A stretch of DNA of 64,000 nucleotides from Pseudomonadota bacterium (GCA_018242445.1 JAFEBW010000032.1:1-64000); one strand, 5' to 3'; numbered from the stretch's first letter, positions 23,162 through 32,460 are shown. A program made the numbers and translations. Notes: generated from the letters alone by a model not told the origin.

Positions 23162-23956
23162 TTACCGCCCCGGCCGGATGACCTGCTGCTCGCGGCGGCG
23201 GTCGTAGGCGCGCATCTCGTCGCGGATGTGCGCGATGCGCTGGCGGCCGAGCGCGTTGCGCTCCTCGTCCAGCACCAGCGCGTCGAGCAGCTCGGCCATG
23301 CGCTGCGCGGTCGGCAGCATCGCGTCCCAGGCGTCGAGCGCGCTCAGCGGCCGCGGCGCGGGCAAGGTCAGGAAGAAACTGATGCCCGGCGTGCGCAATT
23401 CGTGCAGGCGGGTGAGGTCGAAGTTGCCGGGCTTGATCATGTTGGCGACGCTGAACACCGGGCCCGCCTCGGGTTTCCCATCCACGAGCCGGTGATAGAT
23501 GCTCATGTGGCCGTGCACGAGACCGGCCTTCTCCGCGGCGACCACCAGATCCGGCCCGGTGAGCATGCGCCCGGCGCGCGCGGCGACGAACAGGGTGACG
23601 ATGCGATCGAAGGCTTCGTCCTGGCGGATGCCCAGGTGCGGATGGCTGCCGCGCGGCGTGCGCGCCGAGGACGCGGCCGGCGCCGCGCCGGCATCGCTCT
23701 CGGCCGGTGCGTCGCCCCCCGATGCCGCCCCGACGGCGGCATCGCCGCCACCGTCCGCCACCGCGCGGTCTTCTTTCAGGCCGCGTTCGATCTCCTCGCC
23801 CAGCGTGGGTTCGGCGCGCGACCCGGCCGGCGCATCGTCGCGGGACGCCACGCGTCGCCCCTGTTTGGGCTTGCCGGGGCGGAAGAACCAGATCAGGGCA
23901 ATCATCAACAGGCACGCGCCGGCGATGATCAATTGCACCAGATGGAGGTCACTCAT
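23162..23956 (-). CDS. zipA: Cell division protein ZipA
   Basis: A 264-residue FtsZ-membrane tether. One N-terminal membrane segment (residues 4-24, VQLIIAGACLLMIALIWFF) is followed by a basic stretch, an Ala/Pro/Asp-rich linker (about 40-100), and the C-terminal FtsZ-binding domain from about residue 105 (LGIRQDEAFDRIVTLFVAA onward). The position between smc and ligA is the classic gammaproteobacterial order and supports the call. It is separated from ligA by only 12 bp, so cotranscription is likely. Confidence 0.93.
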   Translation of the reverse strand: MSDLHLVQLIIAGACLLMIALIWFFRPGKPKQGRRVASRDDAPAGSRAEPTLGEEIERGLKEDRAVADGGGDAAVGAASGGDAPAESDAGAAPAASSARTPRGSHPHLGIRQDEAFDRIVTLFVAARAGRMLTGPDLVVAAEKAGLVHGHMSIYHRLVDGKPEAGPVFSVANMIKPGNFDLTRLHELRTPGISFFLTLPAPRPLSALDAWDAMLPTAQRMAELLDALVLDEERNALGRQRIAHIRDEMRAYDRRREQQVIRPGR

Positions 23957-24055
23957 GCCGAAATTCGTCCTTTCATGGCACCGGCCAACCGCTCAAGGAT
24001 AGCCGAATGGGGCTGGCGCAGGCCCATCGCACCGGTTTGCATGCGCGGCATGGCC

Positions 24056-27000
24056 TCACGCCACGCCCGCCAGCCGCGCGGCCTCGGCCAGGTCCACCGA
24101 GACCAGCCGCGACACGCCCGGCTCGCGCATGGTCACCCCGGACAGTTGCTGCGCGGCCTGCATGGTGCCCTTGTTGTGGGTGACGAACAGGAACTGCACC
24201 TTGGCCGACATTTCCTTGACCATGTTGCAGAAGCGCTCGACGTTGGCCTCGTCCAGCGGCGCGTCCACCTCGTCGAGCAGGCAGAACGGCGCGGGATTGA
24301 GCTGGAAGATCGCGAACACCAGCGCCACCGCGGTCATCGCCTTCTCGCCGCCGGACAGCAGCGATATGTGGGCGACGCGCTTGCCGGGCGGGCGCGCCAT
24401 CAGGGTTACGCCGGTGTCGAGCAGGTCCTCGCCGGTGAGTTCCAGGTAGGCGTGGCCGCCGCCGAACAGACGCGGATAGAGCTCCTGCACGCCGGTGTTG
24501 ACGCGGTCGAAGGTGTCCTTGAAGCGGCCACGGGTCTCGCGGTCGATCTTGCGGATCGCCGCTTCCAGCGTTTCCAGCGCGCTGGTGAGGTCGTCGTTCT
24601 GCGCGTCGAGGTATTGCTTGCGCTCGGACTGCTCGCCGTATTCCTGGATGGCGGCGAGGTTGACCGGCTCCAGTCTGCGGATGCGCGCTTCCAGATCGGA
24701 CAAGGCCTGCTGCGCGGCCTCGATGTTGGCGTCGGGCGGCAAGGCCGCGATCAGCGCATCCAGATCCGACTGCGCCTCGGCGATCGCCTGCGCGTGCTGG
24801 CCGGCCTGCATCGCGAGCATCTGTTCTTCCATCTGCCGGCGGGCGATGGCCTCGCGCTGCGCCAGCGCCTGCGCGTCGCGCTGCTGGCGGGTGTGCTCGA
24901 GCGTGCGCATGTGCGCGTCGATCTCCTCCAGCGCCGTGCGCGCCACCGCCAGGTCTTTCTCGACCAGCACGCGCTGTTCGAGGCTGGCCTGGCGCGACGC
25001 ATCCATCGCCCGCACCGGCGCATCGCCTTCGGCACGTTGCGCGGCCAGATCCTGCAGGCGCGCCTGCAATTGCGTGCGCTGGCCGCCCATGCGTTCGAGC
25101 GCCTGTTCCAGCGCCACCACGCGCGCGCGCTGCGATTCCAGCGAGAGCGCACTGCGATGTGCGGCCTCGCGGGCATCGCGCGCGGCCATGCGCACGGCAT
25201 CCAGTTGCAGGGCATGCTCGCGGCGTTCGCTTTCGAGCTGCCGGCGCACGGCCTCGTGCTCGCCCATGCCGGCCACGGCCTGTTCCAGTCGCGCGCGCGC
25301 CTGGCTGGCATCGGCGTGCGACTTGCCCATCGCCTGCGCGAGCTGGGCCAGTTCGGCGTCGAGCTGGCGCGAACGCGCGTGGGCCGAGTCCAGCTTGCCT
25401 TGCTGGCCCTGCAACTGCCCGGCCAGTTCGGCCACGCTGCGATGGGCGTGATAGAGCGCGCGCTGCGCATCCTCGCGGCCTTGTTCGGCTTCCAGCAGCC
25501 GCGCGCGCGCGGAGGTTTGCGCCTCGACGAAACCCGCCTCGCGCTGCGCGAGCGCGTCGATGTCGATGCGCAAGCGCTGGATCTGCTTCTCGCGCAACAG
25601 GCTGCCGTGCTGCGCTTCGCCGCTGCGCAACACGCGCGCCCATCCGGCGCCGATCCACTCGCCGGCACGGGTGACCACGGCATCGCCCTCGGCCAGGGCG
25701 GGCAGCAGGGCTTGCGCGGCCGCCACATCCTCCACGCCGTGCACGCGCGCCAGCATGCGCCGCGCCGCCAGCGGCCCGCGCACCTGCATGGCGAGCGACG
25801 TCGCCGGCGCATCGAGGGGGCCATCGGACGCATCCATCAGGGCGATGCGCCCATCGGCCAGGCTCGCCAGGGCGGGCAGGTGCGCGTGGATGCCATCGAC
25901 CATCACCGCCTCGAGCAGCCGCGCGAGCACGGTTTCGACCGCGACTTCCCAGCCGCCCGCGACGTGCAGGCGCTCGCCCAGCCGCGCCGCCGAATCCAGC
26001 CCCTGCTGCTTCAGCCAGGCGCGGCCGCCGCCGGATTCCTGCCCGAGCGCTGCGTGTTGCAGGGTCTCCAGCGAACCCAGCTGGCCGCGCGCGGCTTGCA
26101 ACTGCTGGCGCACGCCGGCCAGTTCGGCCTGTTGCTGGCGCTCGCCGACCTGCAGGTCGGCAAGGGCCTGCTTGCGCAGTTCGAGTTCGGCGGTCTGCGC
26201 GTCGAGTTGCGCGCGCTGGCCGTCATGCGCGCTGCGCGTGGCCTCCAGCGCGGCCACGAGCGCGGACAGGTCGAGCCCGGCGCGTTCTTCGCCCAGGCGA
26301 TCGCGGCGCTTGCCGGCCTCGAGCAACTGCCGGTCGAGGTAGTCGATGCGCGTGCGCTCCACGTCGGCGGCGCGCGAGGCTTCCGCATGCGCCTTCGCGC
26401 AGGCATCCCAACGTTGCTGCCAGTCGCCCAGCGCCGTTTCGGCGGCACGCAGCAGTTCCTGCTGGGCCGCATCCTGCTGCTGGAGGGCGGCCAGCGCGGG
26501 CTCGGCCATGGCGATGGCCGCGCGCAACTGCGTCCACTGCGCCTGATCGCCGGCGATCAGCTCGGAGACTTCATCCAGCGCCTGCTGCGCGAGCTTGTGC
26601 GCTTCGGCCAGGCGCTGGGCCATCTCGCGCTGGTGCTGGATCTGCTGCTCGATGCGCGCGATCTCGCCGCTGACGCGGTACACCGCCGATTGCGCGGCAT
26701 TCATCCGCTCGCTGGCCTGCGCATGGTCGGCGCGCCCGGTCTCGATCTGCGCCTCGGCCTGACGCTGGTCGGCCAGCAGCGCCTGCAGCTTCGTCTCGTC
26801 CTGCGCCAGCGCGGCGCGCAGACCCAGCAACACGGCATCCAGCCGTTTCCATTCCAGCGCGTGCACCTGCGCCTGCCGGTCGCGCTGATCGGCCTTGAGC
26901 TGCTGGTACTGCTCGGCCTGCCGCGCCTGCCGCTTGAGGTGTTCGAGCTGCTTGCCGACCTCCTCGCGCAGGTCCTTCAGGCGATCGAGGTTTTCGCGCG

Positions 27001-27559
27001 TCTGCCGGATGCGCGATTCGGTTTCCTTGCGGCGCTCCTTGTACTTGGAGATGCCGGCGGCTTCTTCCAGATACACGCGCAGTTCTTCCGGCCGCGCCTC
27101 GATGATCTGCGAGATCGTGCCCTGCTCGATGATCGAATAGCTGCGCGGCCCCAGGCCCGTGCCGAGGAACAGGTCGGTGATGTCGCGGCGGCGGCAACGC
27201 GAGCCGTTGAGGTAATAGGTGCTGACCGAATCGCGGGTGACGGTGCGCTTGACCGAGATCTCGTTGAAGCGCGCGAACTCGCCGCCGACCGCGCCGTCGG
27301 CGTTGTCGAAGACCAGCTCCACGGTCGCCATGCTCACCGGCTTGCGCGCCGAGGAACCGGCGAAGATCACGTCGGTGAGGTTGTCGCCGCGCAGGCGGCT
27401 GGCCGAACTTTCGCCCATCACCCAGCGCACCGCGTCGATGATGTTGGACTTGCCGCAGCCGTTGGGGCCGACCACGCCGGTGAGATTGCCCGGCAGGTGC
27501 AGGGTCGTGGGATCGACGAAGGATTTGAAACCCGACAGCTTGATCGTGGACAGGCGCAT
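24056..27559 (-). CDS. smc: Chromosome segregation protein SMC
   Basis: A 1167-residue condensin ATPase. Walker A GPNGCGKSNIIDAV lies near residue 32, a long coiled coil with a central hinge (around the MVDGIHAHLP region) follows, then the C-terminal signature LLSGGEKAMTAVAL and Walker B CLLDEVDAPLDEANV. The ATG at 27559 (MRLSTIKLSGFKSF) is the family start; the 46 extra upstream residues in frame are unlike SMC. An extended -10 TGGTATACT (27641-27649, minus) lies about 85 bp upstream. Presence of SMC rather than MukB fits Xanthomonadales. Confidence 0.97.
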   Translation of the reverse strand: MRLSTIKLSGFKSFVDPTTLHLPGNLTGVVGPNGCGKSNIIDAVRWVMGESSASRLRGDNLTDVIFAGSSARKPVSMATVELVFDNADGAVGGEFARFNEISVKRTVTRDSVSTYYLNGSRCRRRDITDLFLGTGLGPRSYSIIEQGTISQIIEARPEELRVYLEEAAGISKYKERRKETESRIRQTRENLDRLKDLREEVGKQLEHLKRQARQAEQYQQLKADQRDRQAQVHALEWKRLDAVLLGLRAALAQDETKLQALLADQRQAEAQIETGRADHAQASERMNAAQSAVYRVSGEIARIEQQIQHQREMAQRLAEAHKLAQQALDEVSELIAGDQAQWTQLRAAIAMAEPALAALQQQDAAQQELLRAAETALGDWQQRWDACAKAHAEASRAADVERTRIDYLDRQLLEAGKRRDRLGEERAGLDLSALVAALEATRSAHDGQRAQLDAQTAELELRKQALADLQVGERQQQAELAGVRQQLQAARGQLGSLETLQHAALGQESGGGRAWLKQQGLDSAARLGERLHVAGGWEVAVETVLARLLEAVMVDGIHAHLPALASLADGRIALMDASDGPLDAPATSLAMQVRGPLAARRMLARVHGVEDVAAAQALLPALAEGDAVVTRAGEWIGAGWARVLRSGEAQHGSLLREKQIQRLRIDIDALAQREAGFVEAQTSARARLLEAEQGREDAQRALYHAHRSVAELAGQLQGQQGKLDSAHARSRQLDAELAQLAQAMGKSHADASQARARLEQAVAGMGEHEAVRRQLESERREHALQLDAVRMAARDAREAAHRSALSLESQRARVVALEQALERMGGQRTQLQARLQDLAAQRAEGDAPVRAMDASRQASLEQRVLVEKDLAVARTALEEIDAHMRTLEHTRQQRDAQALAQREAIARRQMEEQMLAMQAGQHAQAIAEAQSDLDALIAALPPDANIEAAQQALSDLEARIRRLEPVNLAAIQEYGEQSERKQYLDAQNDDLTSALETLEAAIRKIDRETRGRFKDTFDRVNTGVQELYPRLFGGGHAYLELTGEDLLDTGVTLMARPPGKRVAHISLLSGGEKAMTAVALVFAIFQLNPAPFCLLDEVDAPLDEANVERFCNMVKEMSAKVQFLFVTHNKGTMQAAQQLSGVTMREPGVSRLVSVDLAEAARLAGVA

Positions 27560-27640
27560 GGGCACCGCGCCAGGGCGCGTGGAAAACCAATGGGAAGCGA
27601 ATCGACCGGCTACCGCAAGGCCGTTCCGCCGTACCGCCCA

Positions 27641-27649
27641 AGTATACCA
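27641..27649 (-). promoter_or_regulatory. Extended -10 element of smc
   Basis: On the minus strand TGGTATACT combines a TGn extension with TATACT. No good -35 is seen; the inverted repeat at 27661-27684 occupies that region. Confidence 0.5.
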
Positions 27650-27660
27650 GCGCGGCCCTT

Positions 27661-27684
27661 GCAGGCTGTTGAGAAACAGCCTGC
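27661..27684. repeat. Perfect 10-bp inverted repeat with GAGA loop
   Basis: GCAGGCTGTT and AACAGCCTGC flank GAGA. It overlaps the expected -35 area of the smc promoter and marks the left edge of the hairpin-rich region. Confidence 0.7.
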
Positions 27685-27713
27685 TGGCGCGGGCCAAGGA
27701 TGGATCGCTCGCA

Positions 27714-27936
27714 GATCAATCACGCAAGGGATTGATCCGTGGAGCCGGGTCCGGACATGCGCCGGACCCGGCGAGTCGAGACTGCGCCGCAGGCGCGAAC
27801 GGCGAAGCCGGCCCGAAGGGCGAGCAGCCGCAGGCGGCGAGCCAAGTGCAGGAAAGCACTTTCTCGAATCTCTGCTTGGCGGCCGCGCCGGAAGGCGGGA
27901 CGCCGCGTACCGCCGCCCCGTTGATCCACGTCAACG
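27714..27936. repeat. Cluster of short hairpins (possible structured RNA or mobile palindromic element)
   Basis: At least eight consecutive stems: GATCAATC/GATTGATC, CCGGGTCCGG/CCGGACCCGG (10 bp, 27745-27771), GCGCC-GCA-GGCGC, CGGC-GAA-GCCG, GCCC-GAA-GGGC, GCCGC-AG-GCGGC, AAGTGC-AGGAAA-GCACTT and GTTGA/TCAAC. Several have GNA-like tri-loops. No protein-coding signal is convincing. Confidence 0.55.
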
Positions 27937-28144
27937 AGATTTCCGGCCAGACCCGTTACCGTGCGCCCGGGGTGCGGGGTTGCCACTGAAGAAACGACGA
28001 AACGGACTGACGCAACCCGCGCGTAAGCCCGTAGCATGGCGGCGGGGCTGGAGAGTCTGCGGTGGTGCGGTCGTCGCGACGCGAAACGGCGGCGCGTGTC
28101 GCGAAGGCGCTTGCCTGCGACTGCCAGCCCATGCTTCCTAAGGA

Positions 28145-28207
28145 TGTGCTGAACAATTCCATCCTGGAATTGTCAGCGCACGCCGAATAAATCAGCGCTG
28201 CCATAAG
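28145..28207 (+). repeat. Palindromic intergenic element, copy 2
   Basis: The hairpin core CAATTCCA-TCC-TGGAATTG is flanked by TGTGCTGA and TCAGCGCA, followed 8 bp later by AAATCAGCGCTGCCATAAG. The same two blocks occur at 11073-11156 with a longer spacer. It lies 70 bp upstream of the porin gene. Confidence 0.65.
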
Positions 28208-28263
28208 GAAACGATAAGGCAATTCTGATTCATTCAGCGCCACCCCAGCCCTCATCGCCAACC

Positions 28264-28277
28264 CGAGGACGTCCTCG
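28264..28277 (+). promoter_or_regulatory. Perfect palindrome containing the porin ribosome-binding site
   Basis: CGAGGACGTCCTCG, a perfect 14-bp palindrome, abuts the ATG at 28278. Its left arm GAGG is the only plausible Shine-Dalgarno sequence (9-nt spacing) and pairs with the CCTC of the right arm. It could bind a dimeric regulator or mask the ribosome site. Confidence 0.45.
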
Positions 28278-29534
28278 ATGCGTACACCCTTCCTGTCTGC
28301 CGCCGTACTGGCCACCCTCGCCATCGGACCCACCGATGCCTTGGCGGCGACCCGCCACGCCAAGCCCGCACACAGGGCCGCAGCCGCCGATCAGGCGATG
28401 CAGGCCGAACTGGCCGCGCGCGACCGCCAGATCGCCGCCCTGCAGGCGGCGGTGACCGAACTGCAATCGCAGGTCGCCAGCCTGCAACAACGCAGCGCCG
28501 CGCAGGCGGAGGTCGCCGCGCAAACCACGCAATCCGTGCAGTCGCTGCAGGAGGGCGCGAAGAAGACCGACACGCTGGAAAAGATCGTCAACGACACCAG
28601 CGTCGGCGGCCGCGTGTTCATCGACATGAGCGGCATCTCGGCCTCGCGCAACGGCGTGAAGACCAACGCCAGCGGCTACGGTCTGGACATCAAGCGCGGC
28701 TACCTGACCGTCTCGCACAAGTTCAACGACATCTGGTCGGCCAGCCTGACCACCGATTTCAATTATTCCGCGGCCACTGGCGCCACCAACCTGTTCATCA
28801 AGAACCTCTACCTGCAAGGCAAGTTCAGCGACGCCTTCAGCTTCCGCGCCGGCGAGATCCCGATGGCGTGGACGCCGTATGTCGAGAACTACTACGGCTA
28901 CCGCTACGTCGAGAACACCCTTACCGACAAACAGAAGGTCGCCAACACGGCCGACTGGGGACTGGGCGCCAACGGCCAGTTCGGCGATGGACGCTTCGAC
29001 TACGCCGCGGTGCTCGTCAACGGCAACGGATTCCGCAACCCGACCCGCAGCCGCGGCATGGATTTCGAGGGCCATCTGGGCTTCACGCCCTTCGCTGGCG
29101 CGGTGGTCGCGGTGGGCGGCTACAGCGGCCATCGCGGGCTGGACACGCAGACCACCAACGCCGTCCACACCGCCAGCCGCAGCGACGTGATGGTGGCCTG
29201 GGCGCGCGGCAACAACCGCATCGGCGCCGAGTACTACAGCGCATCCAACTGGAACAACGTGCTCACCCCGCTGCGCGACCGCGCCAGCGGCTACTCGCTG
29301 TGGGGCAGCTGGGGCTTCGCGCCGGCGTGGTCGGTATTCGCCCGCTACGACCGCGTCGACCCGAGCAAGGATCTCGATCCGAGCCTGCGCGACCGCTACT
29401 ACAACGTCGGCGCGCAATGGGACGTGCGCAAGGGCGTGAAGCTCGCGCTGGTGTACAAGGACGACGACCTGCGCGACGCGCTCAACGTGCAGAAGATGCG
29501 CGAGTTCGGCATCTTCGGCGATATTTCGTTCTGA
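28278..29534 (+). CDS. Outer-membrane porin with N-terminal coiled coil
   Basis: A 418-residue protein with a signal peptide (cleavage near ALAAT), a Gln/Ala-rich heptad segment at about 35-100 (AALQAAVTELQSQVASLQQR) likely to trimerise, then a beta-barrel with alternating aromatic and hydrophobic strands. It ends in Phe (FGIFGDISF), the usual outer-membrane assembly signal. It resembles phosphate- or carbohydrate-selective porins of Xanthomonadales; the substrate cannot be read. It stands alone and converges on galU. Confidence 0.82.
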   Translation: MRTPFLSAAVLATLAIGPTDALAATRHAKPAHRAAAADQAMQAELAARDRQIAALQAAVTELQSQVASLQQRSAAQAEVAAQTTQSVQSLQEGAKKTDTLEKIVNDTSVGGRVFIDMSGISASRNGVKTNASGYGLDIKRGYLTVSHKFNDIWSASLTTDFNYSAATGATNLFIKNLYLQGKFSDAFSFRAGEIPMAWTPYVENYYGYRYVENTLTDKQKVANTADWGLGANGQFGDGRFDYAAVLVNGNGFRNPTRSRGMDFEGHLGFTPFAGAVVAVGGYSGHRGLDTQTTNAVHTASRSDVMVAWARGNNRIGAEYYSASNWNNVLTPLRDRASGYSLWGSWGFAPAWSVFARYDRVDPSKDLDPSLRDRYYNVGAQWDVRKGVKLALVYKDDDLRDALNVQKMREFGIFGDISF

Positions 29535-29559
29535 TCGATCCACGCATCGGGAAACCCAC

Positions 29560-29581
29560 GATGGCGACGACGGTCGCCATC
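29560..29581. terminator. Bidirectional terminator-like hairpin
   Basis: A perfect 9-bp stem, GATGGCGAC and GTCGCCATC, with loop GACG lies between the converging porin and galU genes. No T-run is present on either strand. Confidence 0.45.
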
Positions 29582-29620
29582 AGCGTGCGCCATGCGCCGT
29601 GCGGCGACGGCAACACGCGC

Positions 29621-30547
29621 TCACCTCGAATCGGCCACGCCCAGTTCGTCGAGCGCGCGCTGCATCGCCTGCCGGGCCTGATCGCTGATCGCCTCGTTGT
29701 CGAGGGCGAAGCGGATCGTCGCCTCGACCAGGCCGATATGGGTGCCGCAGTCGAAGCGCGTGCCGTGGAAGCGGTAGGCATGCACGGGGCGTTCGGCCAG
29801 CAGGGCGGCGATGGCGTCGGTGAGCTGGATCTCGCCGCCCTTGCCCGGCGTGGTTTGCTCCAGCAGGGCGAAGATGCGCGGCTCGAGGATGTAGCGGCCG
29901 ACCACCGCCAGCTGGCTCGGGGCCAGTGCTGGTTCGGGCTTTTCGACGATGCCTGAAATCCGCCCGTGCCGGTCGGTGAAGGCATCGGTGGCGACGATGC
30001 CGTAACTGCCGGTCTGCTCGCGCGGCACCGGCTGCACCGCGACCACGCTGCCGCCTTCACGCTGCGCCAGATCGGCCATCTGCGCCAGCGCGCCGGGTCC
30101 GCCGCGATTCCAGATCACGTCGTCCGGCAGCATCACCGCGAAGGGCTCGTCGCCGACCACCGGCTTGGCGCACAGCACCGCATGGCCCAGCCCGCGCGCC
30201 TCGGGCTGGGTGACGAACACCGCGTTCACGCCCTCCGGCAACACGTCGCGCACCTTCTGCAACAGATCGGTCTTGCCTCCGGATGCCAGCCGCTGTTCGA
30301 GTTCGTACGCGCGGTCGAAGTAATCGGCGACCGCGTGCTTGTAACGGTTGGTGATGAACACCAGCGTGTCGCAACCGGCAGCGATGGCCTCGTCCACCGC
30401 GTACTGGATCAAGGGCCGGTCGACGATCGGCAGCATCTCCTTGGGCACGGTCTTGGTGGCCGGCAGGAAGCGCGTGCCCAGTCCCGCGACGGGAAACACC
30501 GCCTTGCGGATGCGTGGCGCTGGGATCATGGGCATGTTTTCACTCAT
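29621..30547 (-). CDS. galU: UTP--glucose-1-phosphate uridylyltransferase
   Basis: A 308-residue nucleotidyltransferase making UDP-glucose for LPS, exopolysaccharide and envelope glycans. The signature AVFPVAGLGTRFLPATKTVPKEM is spread across residues 16-38; downstream are VFVTQPEARGLGHAVLCA, the metal-binding MLPDDVIW, and the GxGGEIQLTDA-like GKGGEIQLTDAIA. Its ATG overlaps the upstream dehydratase stop by 4 bp, making it the last gene of the long minus-strand block. It ends just short of the hairpin facing the porin gene. Confidence 0.97.
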   Translation of the reverse strand: MSENMPMIPAPRIRKAVFPVAGLGTRFLPATKTVPKEMLPIVDRPLIQYAVDEAIAAGCDTLVFITNRYKHAVADYFDRAYELEQRLASGGKTDLLQKVRDVLPEGVNAVFVTQPEARGLGHAVLCAKPVVGDEPFAVMLPDDVIWNRGGPGALAQMADLAQREGGSVVAVQPVPREQTGSYGIVATDAFTDRHGRISGIVEKPEPALAPSQLAVVGRYILEPRIFALLEQTTPGKGGEIQLTDAIAALLAERPVHAYRFHGTRFDCGTHIGLVEATIRFALDNEAISDQARQAMQRALDELGVADSR

Positions 30548-32460
30548 CGAACCTGGCTCCTGCGGCCGACCGGCAGCGCCACCACCTGCGCTGCGTGGGT
30601 CGGGATGTATTCGGGGACGGCATCGTGCAACAGGTGGCGCAGGCGGGTCTCATCGCATTCACGCACGGCCGCCCGCAAGGCGGCCAGCTGATGCCCGACG
30701 GCCACGCCATCGACATGGCGCGTGCGCGCCTTGAAGATCTTCGGGTGCCGGGTCATGCGATTTTCTTCCTCGGCATGGTAAAGGCGCTCGTGGAGTTTTT
30801 CACCGGGGCGCAGGCCGGTGTAGGCGATCTTCACGTCCTGACCGGGCACCCGCCCGGACAGGCGGATCATCTGCTCGGCCAGCACGCGGATCGAGACGGG
30901 CTCTCCCATGTCCAGGGTGAACACGGCCCGATCCTCGCCCATCGTCACCGCCTGCAGGATCAATTCGCAGGCCTCGGGGATGGTCATGAAATAACGGCTG
31001 ACCTCCGGATGGGTCACCGTGACCGGACCGCCACGGCGAATCTGTTCGCGGAAAATCGGCACCACGCTCCCGGCCGAATCCAGCACGTTGCCGAAGCGCA
31101 CGACCGCCGTGCGCAAGCCTTCCGTGGCCAGGGCCTCGCAGACCATTTCCGCCAGGCGTTTGCTGGCGCCGAGCACGTTGGCCGGATCCACCGCCTTGTC
31201 GGTGGAGATCAGCACGAAGTCCTCCACGCCGGCGGCAAGGCTGGCCTCGGCCAGGGTGCGGGTGGCCAGCACGTTGTTGCGCACCGCCGCGCACACGTGT
31301 TCCTCCAGCGCCGGCACGTGCTTGTAAGCCGCCGCGTGCAGCACGGCTTTCGCCCCGTGCATGGCCAAGGCGTGGCCGACCGTGGCGCGATCGCCGCAAT
31401 CGCCCAGCACCGCGTGCACGCGCAGGCCGGGCGCGCCGCCGCGCAAGGCTTCGACGATCGCGGTCAGGGCCAGCTCGTCGTGGTCGATCAAGGTCAACGC
31501 GCCCGCATCCAGCGCAGCCAGTTGCCGGCACAATTCGGAGCCGATCGAACCACCCGCGCCGGTGACGAGGATGGACCTGCCGGAAACCCAATCGCGCAAT
31601 GCGCCACGGTCGGAGGCTACCGCCTCGCGGCCCAGCAAATCCTCGATCGCCACATCCCGCAGGGAATCGGCCGCATCGGCATCGTGCAGCACATCCGCCG
31701 CGCGCCGGAATGCGATGCCCGCTTGGTCGCAGGCAGCCACGATCGTTTGCATCTGTTCGGCGCTCGCACCCGGGATGGCAATGGCGACGAGATCGGCATC
31801 CACCTCGCCGGCGATCCTCGGCAGGGAATCCACGCTGCCCAGCACCGGCACCCCGCGCAATCTGCGCCCGTGCAAGCGGCGGTCTGCGTCGAGAAATCCG
31901 ATCGGGTCGTAATGGCCTTCGCGCAGCATCCGCCGTGCCAGCGCCTCGCCCACCGGGCCGGCGCCGACGATCAGCACGCGCATGGCCGGATGCTGGACAT
32001 CCAGCGCGCGGCGGCCGTCCTTCCAGGCCCGGAACAGCAAGCGTGGGCCGCCCACCAGCAGCAAGAGCGACAGCGGATAGGCGGCCAGCAACGGCCAGGG
32101 GATCGCATCGAATCGACCCGCCACGATCCATGCCAGCGCCAGGGCCATCGCGCCCAGGATGCTGGCCTTGGCGATGTTGAGCATGTCCGGCAGGCTGGCA
32201 AAACGCCACAGGCCGCGGTACAGGCCCATCCACCCGAAGATCAGCCCCTGTATGACCACGACCCAGGCAACCGACGGCGAGAAAAACAGCACCCCGACGT
32301 GCCCGGGCACGAATCGGTAGCGCAGCAGCTCCAGCGCCACCCAGGCAAGCCACGCCATCGCCAGATCGTGCGCCAGCACCAATGCGCGCGGTGCCCACAC
32401 CAGCACCGCGTGCGACAGACGCACGCTCAGCGGCGGGAACGGGCGTTGCTCCACAACCAT
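30544..32460 (-). CDS. Membrane-bound nucleoside-diphosphate-sugar 4,6-dehydratase/epimerase (WbpM/CapD-like)
   Basis: A 638-residue enzyme with about four N-terminal membrane segments (residues 20-140), a first Rossmann motif VGAGPVGEALARRML, and a catalytic SDR domain with VTGAGGSIGSELCRQL. Members convert UDP-GlcNAc to 4-keto-6-deoxy sugars for O-antigen. The active-site strand is LISTDKAVDPANVLGASKR: the Ser and Lys are present, but the residue four before Lys, Met in WbpM or Tyr in other SDRs, is Leu. It overlaps galU and starts 6 bp after... the WecA-like gene ends within its first codons (34-bp overlap, 32427-32460). Confidence 0.9.
   Translation of the reverse strand: MVVEQRPFPPLSVRLSHAVLVWAPRALVLAHDLAMAWLAWVALELLRYRFVPGHVGVLFFSPSVAWVVVIQGLIFGWMGLYRGLWRFASLPDMLNIAKASILGAMALALAWIVAGRFDAIPWPLLAAYPLSLLLLVGGPRLLFRAWKDGRRALDVQHPAMRVLIVGAGPVGEALARRMLREGHYDPIGFLDADRRLHGRRLRGVPVLGSVDSLPRIAGEVDADLVAIAIPGASAEQMQTIVAACDQAGIAFRRAADVLHDADAADSLRDVAIEDLLGREAVASDRGALRDWVSGRSILVTGAGGSIGSELCRQLAALDAGALTLIDHDELALTAIVEALRGGAPGLRVHAVLGDCGDRATVGHALAMHGAKAVLHAAAYKHVPALEEHVCAAVRNNVLATRTLAEASLAAGVEDFVLISTDKAVDPANVLGASKRLAEMVCEALATEGLRTAVVRFGNVLDSAGSVVPIFREQIRRGGPVTVTHPEVSRYFMTIPEACELILQAVTMGEDRAVFTLDMGEPVSIRVLAEQMIRLSGRVPGQDVKIAYTGLRPGEKLHERLYHAEEENRMTRHPKIFKARTRHVDGVAVGHQLAALRAAVRECDETRLRHLLHDAVPEYIPTHAAQVVALPVGRRSQVR

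Larger units (their letters stand above)
27560..28277. other. 718-bp gene-free region between divergent smc and porin genes
   Basis: I find no credible gene here. It holds a smc promoter (extended -10 at 27641-27649, minus), an inverted repeat at 27661-27684, a dense run of hairpins at 27714-27936, repeat copy 2 at 28145-28207, and a palindrome across the porin ribosome site. Reading frames through it are artefacts of the hairpin DNA. Confidence 0.7.

Noticed and set aside
27720..28037. Open frames in the hairpin-rich region near 27.8 kb
   Set aside because: They run through perfect inverted repeats, occur on both strands and have no recognisable domain or ribosome site.
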